64,000 nt of DNA. Source: Pseudomonas aylmerensis (GTDB lineage Bacteria; Pseudomonadota; Gammaproteobacteria; Pseudomonadales; Pseudomonadaceae). Of this stretch, positions 9,500 to 19,358 are shown in pieces. Position 1 is the stretch's first letter. The number at the start of each line of letters is the position of its first letter. Location of the stretch: positions 23,545 to 87,544 of the forward strand of contig NZ_MAUE01000011.1 in the NCBI RefSeq assembly GCF_001702265.1, read 5' to 3'. Both the position numbers and the translations under genes were made by a program. The notes under the pieces were generated by a model that made no database searches, was not told the DNA's origin, and saw nothing but the letters and a program-made list of their open reading frames with translations.

Positions 9500-9736
9500 T
9501 TATTGCCCTGAAAAAAGACTGGGTTCGGCCTGGACCAAAGCAAAGCGCGGGACCTGCTCGCCGTCAACTTCGACGGTCTCCAGGAACATGCTCAAAGGGC
9601 GTACCCAAAAGCCGTAATCGCCATACAGTGCTTGGTAAAACACCACTTCCTCTTCGGTCTCGGAGTGCCGTGCCACGTTGAATACGCGGTACTGCGGCCC
9701 CTTGTAATGTTGGTAGAGCCCTGGTTCGACTTTCAT
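9500..9736 (-). CDS. DUF1653 domain protein
   Basis: 78 residues that make up a single DUF1653 domain (MKVEPGLYQHYKGPQYRV, then a conserved HSETEEEVVFYQALY and a C-terminal FLETVEVDG). Members are small beta-rich cytosolic proteins of unknown role. GAGGG sits seven bases before the ATG. It lies between topA and fadA on the same strand, as in P. aeruginosa (PA3012). Confidence 0.88.
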   Translation of the reverse strand: MKVEPGLYQHYKGPQYRVFNVARHSETEEEVVFYQALYGDYGFWVRPLSMFLETVEVDGEQVPRFALVQAEPSLFSGQ

Positions 9737-9796
9737 GCTCTGGCCCTCTTACAAAATTTGTTGAAAAAAAATATTAAAAATTCCAAAAAACAAAAA

Positions 9797-9815
9797 CCGG
9801 GGCACTGGGCCCCGG
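9797..9815 (-). terminator. Rho-independent terminator of fadBA
   Basis: CCGGGG/CCCCGG stem with a 7-nt loop. Read on the minus strand it is followed by a run rich in T (TTTTTGTTTTTT). It lies 19 bp beyond the fadA stop codon. Confidence 0.85.
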
Positions 9816-9833
9816 CTTCCGTCATCCCAACGC

Positions 9834-11021
<1,188 letters not shown>

Positions 11022-11038
11022 TCAAGTGTATGGGACGC

Positions 11039-13186
11039 TTAACCGAAGAAGCTCTGGCCGTTCTTGGCCATTTCACGCAGCTTCGCGGTCGGGTGGTACA
11101 GCGGGCCCAAATCAGCGTATTTGTCAGCCAGGGCAACGAACTCGGCCACACCGATCGAGTCGATGTAACGCAGCGCACCGCCACGGAATGGAGGGAAACC
11201 AATACCGTACACCAGGCCCATATCGGCTTCGGCGGCGGTCTCGACGATGCCGTCTTCCAGGCAACGCACGGTCTCCAGGCACAGGGCGATCATCATCCAG
11301 TTGATGATGTCCTCGTCGGACACCTCACGCTGTTCGTAGATGACCGGCGCGAGTACTTCGTGCACCGACGGGTCGGCCACTTTCTTCTGCTTGCCCTTCT
11401 TGTCAGCCTCGTAGGCGTAGAAGCCCTTGCCGTTCTTCTGGCCCAGGCGCTTGGCTTCGTAGAGCGCGTCGATCGCCGAACGGCGGTCGTCTTTCATGCG
11501 GTCCGGGAAGCCCTCGGCCATTACGTCGCGACCGTGGTGGCCGGTGTCGATGCCGACCACGTCCATCAGATACGCCGGGCCCATCGGCCAGCCGAATTTT
11601 TCCATGACCTTGTCGATGCGCACGAAGTCCACACCGGCACTCACCAACTTGGCGAAGCCGCCGAAGTACGGGAACAGAACGCGGTTGACCAGGAAGCCCG
11701 GGCAGTCGTTGACGACGATCGGGTTCTTGCCCATTTTCTTCGCGTAAGCCACGGTGGTGGCGATTGCCAGCTCACTGGACTTCTCGCCACGGATCACTTC
11801 CACCAGCGGCATCATGTGCACCGGGTTGAAGAAGTGCATGCCGACGAAGTTTTCCGGACGCTTGAGGGCCTTGGCCAGCAGCGAGATGGAAATGGTCGAG
11901 GTGTTGGACGCCAGGATGGTGTCGTCTTTGACCTGGGCTTCCACTTCTGCCAGTACGGCTTGCTTGACCTTCGGGTTCTCGACAACGGCTTCGACCACCA
12001 GGTCGACGTGGCCGAAATCGCCGTAGGACAGCGTAGGACGAATGCCGTTAAGCACTTCAGCCATTTTCGCGGCGGTCATGCGGCCTTTGTCCACGCGGCC
12101 GACCAGCAGCTTGGCGGCTTCTGCCAGGCCTTGCTCGATACCGTGCTCGTTGATGTCCTTCATCAGGATCGGCGTGCCTTTGGACGCCGACTGATAAGCG
12201 ATACCGCCACCCATGATACCGGCGCCGAGTACGGCAGCCTGTTTCACGTCCTTGGCGATTTCGTCGTAGGCCTTGGCCTTTTTCTTCAACTCCTGATCGT
12301 TCAGGAACAGGCCGATCAGGCTCTGGGCTGCCGAGGTCTTCGCCAGTTTGACGAAACCTGCCGCTTCCACTTCCAGGGCTTTGTCGCGACCGAAGTTCGC
12401 GGCCTTCTGGATGGTCTTGATCGCTTCAACCGGCGCCGGGTAGTTCGGGCCGGCCTGGCCAGCCACGAAACCCTTGGCGGTTTCGAACGACATCATTTGC
12501 TCGATGGCGTTGAGCTTGAGTTTTTCCAGCTTCGGCTGACGCTTGGCCTTGTAGTCAAATTCGCCACTGATGGCGCCCTTGATCAGGTTCAGCGCGGCTT
12601 CGGCCAGTTTGTCCGGGGCGACTACAGCGTCGACAGCACCGACTTTCAGCGCGTCTTCGGCTTTGTTTTCCTTACCGGCGGCGATCCACTCGATCGCGTT
12701 GTCGGCACCGATCAGGCGCGGCAGGCGCACGGTGCCGCCAAAGCCCGGGTAGATGCCCAGCTTGACTTCAGGCAGGCCGATCTTGGCGGTAGCCGACATG
12801 ACACGGAAGTCTGCCGCGAGGCACATTTCCAGGCCGCCGCCCAGCGCGATGCCGTTGATGGCAGCCACGGTCGGCACGTTGAGGTCTTCGAAATCGCTGA
12901 AAATCTTGTTGGCTTCGAGGTTGCCAGCCACCAGCTCGGCATCGGGCAGCTTGAAGTTGTCGACGAATTCGGTGATGTCAGCGCCGACGATAAACACGTC
13001 CTTGCCGCTGGAGACGATCACGCCCTTGACCGAAGCATCTGCTTTGATGGTGTCTACGGCCTGACGCAATTCATTCAGGGTTAGACGGTTGAACTTGTTG
13101 ACGGACTCACCCTTGAGGTCGAATTTCAATTCGACGATGCCACTTTCAAGAGCCTTAACCGTGATGGCTTTACCTTCGTAAATCAT
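11039..13186 (-). CDS. fadB: Fatty acid oxidation complex alpha subunit FadB
   Basis: 715 residues, matching the family. The N-terminal crotonase domain (about 1-190) gives enoyl-CoA hydratase/isomerase activity ([20 protein letters not shown]). The NAD-binding Rossmann motif [16 protein letters not shown] near 315-330 begins the 3-hydroxyacyl-CoA dehydrogenase part, which includes [12 protein letters not shown]. The ATG at 13186 has GGAG eight bases upstream and gives the conserved start [11 protein letters not shown]; an in-frame start 39 bp upstream lacks this. First gene of fadBA. Confidence 0.97.
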   Translation of the reverse strand: MIYEGKAITVKALESGIVELKFDLKGESVNKFNRLTLNELRQAVDTIKADASVKGVIVSSGKDVFIVGADITEFVDNFKLPDAELVAGNLEANKIFSDFEDLNVPTVAAINGIALGGGLEMCLAADFRVMSATAKIGLPEVKLGIYPGFGGTVRLPRLIGADNAIEWIAAGKENKAEDALKVGAVDAVVAPDKLAEAALNLIKGAISGEFDYKAKRQPKLEKLKLNAIEQMMSFETAKGFVAGQAGPNYPAPVEAIKTIQKAANFGRDKALEVEAAGFVKLAKTSAAQSLIGLFLNDQELKKKAKAYDEIAKDVKQAAVLGAGIMGGGIAYQSASKGTPILMKDINEHGIEQGLAEAAKLLVGRVDKGRMTAAKMAEVLNGIRPTLSYGDFGHVDLVVEAVVENPKVKQAVLAEVEAQVKDDTILASNTSTISISLLAKALKRPENFVGMHFFNPVHMMPLVEVIRGEKSSELAIATTVAYAKKMGKNPIVVNDCPGFLVNRVLFPYFGGFAKLVSAGVDFVRIDKVMEKFGWPMGPAYLMDVVGIDTGHHGRDVMAEGFPDRMKDDRRSAIDALYEAKRLGQKNGKGFYAYEADKKGKQKKVADPSVHEVLAPVIYEQREVSDEDIINWMMIALCLETVRCLEDGIVETAAEADMGLVYGIGFPPFRGGALRYIDSIGVAEFVALADKYADLGPLYHPTAKLREMAKNGQSFFG

Positions 13187-13335
13187 CAACTGATCTCCAC
13201 GATATGGAAGCTGAACAGTACACACTGGACGCTGGCCTCTGGTTGGACACTGACTGTTGCGTCAATGCTCATGCCAATCCGCCAGGCACACCCGCCAATG
13301 CGATAGTCGGGATTCTGTATGAGCGGTCTGACAGA

Positions 13336-13362
13336 CAAACGCTCAATTCATACGCCCGTTTG
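13336..13362. promoter_or_regulatory. CAAACG/CGTTTG inverted repeat upstream of fadB
   Basis: CAAACG at 13336 and CGTTTG at 13357 are an exact inverted pair 15 nt apart, about 150 bp upstream of the fadB start. The half-sites equal those of PsrA operators, but the spacer is longer than the N4 of the two psrA boxes. It may be two half-sites of an operator controlling fadBA, or chance. Confidence 0.35.
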
Positions 13363-13547
13363 ATTTGGGTACGCCACCTTCATCCAATTCCGGGCAATTG
13401 TCAATCGCTCGAAAGGCTAGGAAAAACGCGACTTTCCAGTCATTTCAGAACCCCGACCTTAAGCCGGTGACTCGTCAATATTCAAATATTCACAAGATCA
13501 ATAATAGAAAATATGTGGGAAAAGGCTGTACAGAACGGGATATGCCG

Positions 13548-13655
13548 CTAGGCTAGCGACAACCGTAACGCGACTGGATGAACATCCGTCGCGGGAACCA
13601 CAGATTTACCGGCCTGCCTGGCCAACTCCAGCCCGATGATGATGTCGGGCTTTTT
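13548..13655 (+). ncRNA. Candidate small RNA, about 95 nt, with own terminator
   Basis: No gene on the plus strand explains the intrinsic terminator at 13630-13655. Upstream is a stable stem-loop at 13569-13593 (CGCGAC with GTCGCG, extended by GGAT/ATCC), a second short stem GGCC-N5-GGCC near 13610-13623, and a CTAGGCT box at 13548-13554 that resembles the -10 element of RpoS-type promoters. A start near 13560 would give a transcript of about 95 nt. It lies in the 530-bp gap between fadB and the next gene. No known family is assigned. Confidence 0.5.
13630..13655 (+). terminator. Intrinsic terminator, plus strand
   Basis: AGCCCGA (13630-13636) pairs with TCGGGCT (13645-13651) across an 8-nt loop, followed by TTTTT. 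On the minus strand the hairpin is not followed by T residues, so it serves a plus-strand transcript, although the nearest annotated genes on both sides are on the minus strand. Confidence 0.8.
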
Positions 13656-13716
13656 ATTGCCTGCTATTTCTCCCGAATACGACGACCGTAGGAGCCCAGG
13701 GCCGGGAGGATAGGTG

Positions 13717-14154
13717 TCAGGCCAGCGCCTTGAGCAACGCATCGATGTCTTTCAACACACTTGGCTCGCCCTTCTCGCCCCAGTACAAGGCGATCATTTG
13801 CTTGTCGGCTTCGACTTTGTAGACGTTGGCCGGCAGCGTTGCAAAATACGGCAACAACTTTTCATCGACGCACACCTCACGCCACTGGTTGACCCACACG
13901 CCCGGCTCCAACTGCCAGTAACTCCAGATCGTCGGCGTGCTGCTGCGCCGTGGCCGGCAGTACTGCGCACACGGGCTCGGCGGCTCCTGCTTGAGCCAGT
14001 GTGGCCACTCCTGGGGCGCCAGTTGCATGGCCAGGCCGATGCGGCGCGCCTCCATGCGCAGGGCCATGCGCCCGCTCTGATGGCGCGACGGCCGCAGCCA
14101 TGCCAGGGGGCTCAGAACCACCACAAGGATTGACACCACTATCCAGACCGTCAT
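13717..14154 (-). CDS. Membrane-anchored conserved Pseudomonas protein
   Basis: 145 residues with one N-terminal membrane helix (MTVWIVVSILVVVLSPLAWL, residues 1-20) and a soluble remainder that most likely follows an N-out or uncleaved-anchor layout. The rest is rich in Trp and ends in a conserved segment (VEADKQMIALYWGEKG). By position it matches P. aeruginosa PA3016. GGGAG lies seven bases before the ATG. Function unknown. The next gene, uspA-like, is divergent. Confidence 0.8.
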   Translation of the reverse strand: MTVWIVVSILVVVLSPLAWLRPSRHQSGRMALRMEARRIGLAMQLAPQEWPHWLKQEPPSPCAQYCRPRRSSTPTIWSYWQLEPGVWVNQWREVCVDEKLLPYFATLPANVYKVEADKQMIALYWGEKGEPSVLKDIDALLKALA

Positions 14155-14259
14155 ATGTGTACTCCCGAATTTCTAGATGAGCGGATTTGACCTGACGCAA
14201 CCCCATCCGCTTGAAAGCAGCCATACTGAATCTATTGCAGTCCCCTGGAGGAACGCCCC

Positions 14260-14700
14260 ATGTCCTACGAACATATTCTGGTCGCTGTCGACCTGACCGA
14301 AGAGTGCGATCCAGTGATCAAGCGCGCCCGCGCCTTCGCGGTCGCCAGCAACGCCAAACTCTCCCTGGTGCACATCGTCGAGCCGATGGCCATGGCCTTT
14401 GGCGGTGACGTGCCCATGGACCTTTCCCAGCTGCAGCAACAGCAGTTTGACCAAGCCAAGGAGCGCCTGGACCGCTTGATCCTCAAATACCCGGAAGTGA
14501 CCAAGGAAAACTCCCACCTCACTTACGGCCAACCGCGCCAGGAAATCCACCACCTCGCCAAGGAACAGGGCTGCGACCTGATCGTGGTCGGCAGCCATGG
14601 CCGCCACGGCTTGGCGTTGCTGCTCGGTTCTACCGCCAACGACGTGCTGCACGGCGCGCCGTGTGATGTGCTGGCGGTGAAGCTGGTCAAAGCCTCGTAA
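14260..14700 (+). CDS. Universal stress protein (UspA family)
   Basis: 146 residues forming one Usp domain. It starts with the typical beta strand SYEHILVAVDLTEE and has the ATP-binding loop GSHGRHGLALLLGSTA at 111-126 (G-2x-G-9x-G-S/T pattern), so it is of the ATP-binding subclass. Usp proteins accumulate in stationary phase and under stress; the exact role here is unknown. GGAGG precedes the ATG by eight bases. It corresponds in position to PA3017. Confidence 0.93.
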   Translation: MSYEHILVAVDLTEECDPVIKRARAFAVASNAKLSLVHIVEPMAMAFGGDVPMDLSQLQQQQFDQAKERLDRLILKYPEVTKENSHLTYGQPRQEIHHLAKEQGCDLIVVGSHGRHGLALLLGSTANDVLHGAPCDVLAVKLVKAS

Positions 14701-14715
14701 TCCTAACGAAGATCA

Positions 14716-14812
14716 AATGTGGGAGCGGGCTTGCTCGCGAAAGCTTTTTGTCAGTTGATGCATCTGGTAACTGACACACCGCTTTCGCGAGCAAGCCCGC
14801 TCCCACATTTGG
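14716..14812. repeat. REP palindrome pair (GAGCGGGCTTGCTCGCGA family)
   Basis: ATGTGGGAGCGGGCTTGCTC at the left and its reverse complement GAGCAAGCCCGCTCCCACAT at the right frame about 55 bp that contain a second inverted pair (GTCAG/CTGAC). It is located between the convergent usp and uup genes, just before an intrinsic terminator. Confidence 0.85.
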
Positions 14813-14830
14813 ATCGTGCTTCATATAAAA

Positions 14831-14866
14831 AACCCGGTGTTCACTCAATGAACACCGGGTTTTTTA
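14831..14866. terminator. Bidirectional terminator between usp and uup
   Basis: AACCCGGTGTTCA (14831-14843) and TGAACACCGGGTT (14849-14861) make a 13-bp stem with a 5-nt loop, with A residues on the left and T residues on the right. It serves the convergent usp and uup genes. Confidence 0.9.
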
Positions 14867-14881
14867 ATGCACGCGAATCAA

Positions 14882-16804
14882 TCAGGCATCCAGCTCGGCC
14901 CAACGCTCAACCAGCGCTTCCAGCTCCTGGTTCAATGTCTCCAGGGAAGCAATCACCTTCGCCGTCTCTGCTGCCGGACGCAGGTAGAAGCCCGCGTCAG
15001 CCATTTCCGCTTCTACGGCGGCAATCTGCTGTTCCTTGGCATCGATGTCACCCGGCAAGGCTTCCAGCTCGCGCTGCAGCTTGTAGCTGAGTTTCTTCTT
15101 GGCCGCCGGCGCAGCGGTTTCCTGCACCGGTGCCGCAGCGGCCACTGGCGCGACCACAGCGGAGGTCAAGTCGGCCTTGCCGGACTTGCTCTCGGTCACG
15201 CCCAGCAGGCGCGGCGAGCCGCCCTGGCGCAGCCAGTCCTGATAACCACCGACGTATTCACGCACTTTGCCTTCGCCTTCGAAGACCAAGGTGCTGGTGA
15301 CCACGTTGTCGAGGAATGCCCGGTCGTGGCTGACCATCAGCACAGTGCCGTTGAAGGTCAGCAGCACTTCTTCCAACAGCTCGAGGGTTTCCACGTCGAG
15401 GTCGTTGGTCGGTTCATCGAGTACCAGCAGGTTGGCTGGCTTGCTGAACAGCTTGGCCAGCAACAGGCGTGCGCGCTCACCACCGGACAAGGCTTTCACC
15501 GGTGTGCGGGCACGTTGCGGGCTGAACAGGAAGTCGCCCAGGTAGCTCAGCACGTGGCGGCTCTGGCCGTCGATGTCGATAAAGTCGCGACCTTCGGCGA
15601 CGTTGTCGATCACGGTTTTTTCCAGGTCCAACTGGTGACGCAACTGGTCGAAGTACGCCACGTCGATGCGCGTGCCCTCTTCCACGGTGCCGCTGGTCGG
15701 TTGCAGGCCGCTGAGCATCAGCTTGAGCAAGGTGGTCTTGCCGGTACCGTTGGCGCCCAACAGGCCGATGCGGTCGCCGCGCTGCAGGACCATCGAGAAG
15801 TCCTTGATCAGGAACGGGCCGTCCGGGTGATGGAAGCTGACGTTCTCCAGCACCATCACCTGCTTGCCGGATTTATCGGCGGTATCCAGCTGGATATTGG
15901 CCTTGCCGGTGCGCTCGCGACGTTCGCTGCGCTCAACGCGCAGGGCCTTGAGGGCACGTACGCGGCCTTCGTTACGGGTGCGGCGGGCCTTGATGCCCTG
16001 GCGAATCCAGACTTCTTCCTGGGCCAGTTTCTTGTCGAACAAGGCGTTGGCGGTTTCTTCGGCGGCCAGGGCGGCCTCCTTGTGCACCAGGAAGCTGGCG
16101 TAGTCGCCGTTCCAGTCGATCAGGCCACCACGGTCCAGCTCAAGAATGCGGGTCGCCAGGTTCTGCAGGAAGGAGCGGTCGTGCGTGATGAACAACACGG
16201 CGCCCTGGAAATCCTTGAGGGCTTCTTCCAGCCAGGCAATCGCGCCGATGTCCAAGTGGTTGGTTGGCTCGTCAAGCAGCAGCAAGTCCGGCTCGGAGAC
16301 CAGAGCCTGGGCCAGCAGCACGCGGCGACGCCAGCCGCCGGACAACTCGGCAAGGGTCTTGTCGGCCGGCAGTTGCAGACGGCTCAGGGTGCTGTCGACC
16401 AGTTGCTGCAAGCGCCAGCCGTCACGGGCTTCGAGGTCTTGCTGGACATGCATCAGCTTGTCCAGGTCTGCCTCGGTGACGCAGTTCTGCGCTAGGTGAT
16501 GGTACTCGGCGAGCAACGCGCCCACGCCGTCCAGGCCTTCGGCAACCACGTCGAAGACTGTCCGTCCGTCGGCCACCGGCAATTCCTGCGGCAATTCGCC
16601 GATCTTGAGGCCAGGGGCGCGCCAGACAGAGCCGTCGTCGGGCTTCTGGTCGCCTTTGACCAGCTTCATCATGCTGGACTTGCCGGTGCCATTGCGGCCG
16701 ATGATGCACACCCGCTCACCACGGGCGATCTGCCAGGACACCTTGTCCAACAACGGCATAGCGCCGAAAGCAAGGGACACATCGCTGAATTTGAGCAGGG
16801 TCAT
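14882..16804 (-). CDS. uup: ABC-F family ATPase (Uup-type)
   Basis: 640 residues with two ABC ATPase domains in one chain and no membrane segment. Walker A motifs are GRNGTGKS (36-43) and GANGTGKT (about 355); the signatures are LSGGWRRRVLLAQAL and LSGGERARLLLAKL, each followed by a DEPTN Walker B. A linker with basic residues separates them, and the C-terminal 90 residues form a coiled coil (LQRELEALPGDIDAKEQQI), the Uup hallmark. Such proteins act on ribosomes or branched DNA. ATG at 16804 has GGAG six bases upstream. Confidence 0.92.
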   Translation of the reverse strand: MTLLKFSDVSLAFGAMPLLDKVSWQIARGERVCIIGRNGTGKSSMMKLVKGDQKPDDGSVWRAPGLKIGELPQELPVADGRTVFDVVAEGLDGVGALLAEYHHLAQNCVTEADLDKLMHVQQDLEARDGWRLQQLVDSTLSRLQLPADKTLAELSGGWRRRVLLAQALVSEPDLLLLDEPTNHLDIGAIAWLEEALKDFQGAVLFITHDRSFLQNLATRILELDRGGLIDWNGDYASFLVHKEAALAAEETANALFDKKLAQEEVWIRQGIKARRTRNEGRVRALKALRVERSERRERTGKANIQLDTADKSGKQVMVLENVSFHHPDGPFLIKDFSMVLQRGDRIGLLGANGTGKTTLLKLMLSGLQPTSGTVEEGTRIDVAYFDQLRHQLDLEKTVIDNVAEGRDFIDIDGQSRHVLSYLGDFLFSPQRARTPVKALSGGERARLLLAKLFSKPANLLVLDEPTNDLDVETLELLEEVLLTFNGTVLMVSHDRAFLDNVVTSTLVFEGEGKVREYVGGYQDWLRQGGSPRLLGVTESKSGKADLTSAVVAPVAAAAPVQETAAPAAKKKLSYKLQRELEALPGDIDAKEQQIAAVEAEMADAGFYLRPAAETAKVIASLETLNQELEALVERWAELDA

Positions 16805-17017
16805 ACGCTTCTCCAAAAACTGGGCGCGCATTCTACCTGACTTGAGGAGGGGATGCGGCCAGCATTTTCCCAGCTGACACGTTCAGCAGGACATTTGCCG
16901 CGAACTTGAACGAACCGGCCGGCAAAGCTTTCGTAGGCGTCGGGCAAAAGGCTAAGCTAGGGGCAATCAGTGTCGGCGGTGCCGGTGCTAGTCGTGATTT
17001 CTCTGCACGGACGTCTC

Positions 17018-18946
17018 ATGCGCAGTCGCCTTTTCAATTTCTTGTCTTGTCTGCTTCTTTCCGCCACCGCCATTCAATCTGCCCAGGCCGTGGACCTCAC
17101 CACCCAACGTCGATATTACGATGAAGCCAAACGTGCGCTGGCCAAGGGCGATACCGGCCCGTACATGCAATACAGCCAGGCGCTGGCCGATTATCCGCTG
17201 ACGCCCTACCTTGCCTACGACGAACTGACCGCGCGCCTGAAAAGCGCCAGCAACGAGGAAATCGAACAATTCCTCGCCAAGAACGGCGACCTGCCCCAGG
17301 CCAACTGGATGAAGCTGCGCTGGTTGCGCTGGCTCGCCGACCGTGGCGACTGGCAGACCTTTGAAAAGTACTACGACCCCAAGCTCAATTTCGTCGAGCT
17401 GGACTGCCTCCACGGCCAGTACCAGCTCACCCACAACCTGAAGGCCGAAGGGTACAAGACCACTGAAAAACTCTGGATGACCGGCAAATCCCAACCGGCC
17501 GCCTGCGACGCCACCTTCGGCCAGTGGGCCGCCGATGGCCAGCTCACCGAACAGAAGATCTGGGACCGCGCCAAACTGGCCGCCGAGGCCCGCAACTACG
17601 CGCTGGCCAACAGCCTGGTGAAAACCCTGCCGACCCTCGGCGCCCAGGGCCGCCTGATGGTGGACGTGGCGCAAAAGCCCGACATGCTCAGCGATCCGTC
17701 ACGTTTCCTGCCAGCCAACGAGGCCATGTCTGACGCGGTCGGGCTGGGTCTTCGCCGCCTGGCGCGCCAGGATCCCGACAAGGCCATGGCCTTGCTCGAC
17801 GGTTATGCCAGCAGCATGCACTTCTCCCGTGACGAAAAAGTGGCAATCGCCCGTGAGATCGGCCTGACTCTGGCCAAGCGTTTCGACCCACGCGCCCTTG
17901 AAGTGATGACCAAGTACGACCCGGAGCTGCGCGACAACACTGTGTCGGAATGGCGTCTGCGCCTGCTGTTGCGCCTGGCCCGCTGGGAAGATGCCTACCA
18001 GCTGACCCGCAAACTCCCACAGGACCTGGCGACCACCAACCGCTGGCGCTACTGGCAGGCACGTAGCCTGGAACTGGCCGAGCCGAAAAACCCGCAAGCC
18101 CTGGTGCTGTACAAGAACCTCGCGCAGGAACGCGACTTCTATGGTTTCCTCGCCGCGGATCGCTCCAAGGCCCCGTATCAGTTGAAGAACAAGCCACTGC
18201 TGATGAGCCAGGCACTGGTCAACAAAGTGCGCAACACCCCAGGCGTGCGCCGTGCGCTGGAGTTCTACGCACGTGGCCAGGTGGTCGACGGACGCCGCGA
18301 GTGGTACCACGTCAGCCGTCACTTCAACCGCGACGAAATGGTCGCCCAGGCCAAGCTGGCCTATGACATGAAGTGGTACTTCCCGGCAATTCGCACCATC
18401 AGCCAGGCGCAGTACTGGGACGACCTTGACATCCGCTTCCCGATGGCCCACCGCGACACCCTGGTGCGCGAAGCCAAGGTGCGTGGCCTGCATTCCAGCT
18501 GGGTGTTTGCCATTACCCGCCAGGAAAGCGCCTTCATGGATGATGCGCGCTCCGGCGTCGGCGCCAGCGGCCTGATGCAACTGATGCCCGGCACCGCCAA
18601 GGACACCGCGCGCAAGTTCAGCATCCCGCTGGCCTCACCGGCCCAGGTACTGGACCCGGACAAGAACATCCAGCTCGGCGCCGCGTACCTGAGCCAGGTA
18701 CACAGCCAATTCAACGGCAACCGCGTGCTCGCCTCCGCTGCCTACAACGCCGGCCCCGGCCGCGTGCGCCAATGGCTGCGAGGTGCCGACCACCTGAGTT
18801 TCGACGTGTGGGTGGAAAGCATTCCATTCGACGAAACCCGCCAGTACGTGCAGAACGTGCTGTCTTATTCGGTGATCTACGGACAAAAGCTCAACTCGCC
18901 ACAGCCGTTGGTGGATTGGCATGAGCGGTATTTCGATGATCAGTGA
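17018..18946 (+). CDS. slt: Soluble lytic murein transglycosylase Slt
   Basis: 642 residues. A Sec signal peptide (MRSRLFNFLSCLLLSATAIQ, cleavage after SAQA near 24) sends it to the periplasm. A long superhelical alpha domain fills about 30-450 and the lysozyme-like SLT domain lies at the C-terminus, with catalytic Glu503 in TRQESAF followed by GASGLMQLMPGTA and AYNAGPGR. It cleaves peptidoglycan to 1,6-anhydromuropeptides, the material that NagZ, encoded earlier in the window, processes after import. The ATG at 17018 is chosen as the start of the signal peptide. Confidence 0.95.
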   Translation: MRSRLFNFLSCLLLSATAIQSAQAVDLTTQRRYYDEAKRALAKGDTGPYMQYSQALADYPLTPYLAYDELTARLKSASNEEIEQFLAKNGDLPQANWMKLRWLRWLADRGDWQTFEKYYDPKLNFVELDCLHGQYQLTHNLKAEGYKTTEKLWMTGKSQPAACDATFGQWAADGQLTEQKIWDRAKLAAEARNYALANSLVKTLPTLGAQGRLMVDVAQKPDMLSDPSRFLPANEAMSDAVGLGLRRLARQDPDKAMALLDGYASSMHFSRDEKVAIAREIGLTLAKRFDPRALEVMTKYDPELRDNTVSEWRLRLLLRLARWEDAYQLTRKLPQDLATTNRWRYWQARSLELAEPKNPQALVLYKNLAQERDFYGFLAADRSKAPYQLKNKPLLMSQALVNKVRNTPGVRRALEFYARGQVVDGRREWYHVSRHFNRDEMVAQAKLAYDMKWYFPAIRTISQAQYWDDLDIRFPMAHRDTLVREAKVRGLHSSWVFAITRQESAFMDDARSGVGASGLMQLMPGTAKDTARKFSIPLASPAQVLDPDKNIQLGAAYLSQVHSQFNGNRVLASAAYNAGPGRVRQWLRGADHLSFDVWVESIPFDETRQYVQNVLSYSVIYGQKLNSPQPLVDWHERYFDDQ

Positions 18947-18984
18947 TTCACACTGAATAAAGCTCCGCGATCAGCCGGATTACT

Positions 18985-19350
18985 ATGGCGAGCAGGCTTG
19001 TTAGTGGTGAGCTGGCTTATTGTGGATTGAGTGGGCTTGTTGTGGATTCAGCGTACTTGTTGTGGACTCAGTGGGCTTTTTGTGGCGAGCGGGCTTGCCC
19101 CGCGTTGGAGCGCGAAGCGCTCCCATCCAAGCCACCCTCACTCCCACTGGAAGACCGAGCCAGTAGGTTTTAGGGCTGCTACGCAGCCCAACGCGGGGCA
19201 AGCCCGCTCACCACAAACAAGCCTGCTGCTGCCTTCACTCCAACTGGAAGGCCGAGGCAGTAGGTTTTTAGGGCTGCTACGCAGCCCAACGCGGGGCAAG
19301 CCCGCTCACCACAAACAAGCCTGCTCACCACATTCAAGCCTGCTCGCTTG
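18985..19350. repeat. REP pair with degenerate head ladder and a 97-bp tandem duplication
   Basis: From 18985, GGCGAGCAGGCTTGTTAGTG, GTGAGCTGGCTTATTGTG, TTGAGTGGGCTTGTTGTG and further variants lead into an intact REP (GTGGCGAGCGGGCTTGCCCC) at about 19082. The opposite arm CAACGCGGGGCAAGCCCGCT occurs twice because a segment starting CAGTAGGTTT is repeated at 19161 and 19258 (period 97 bp). CAAGCCTGCT copies follow to 19350. This fills the gap between slt and the convergent ABC exporter gene; no gene is seen. Confidence 0.8.
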
Positions 19351-19358
19351 CTCCCCAG

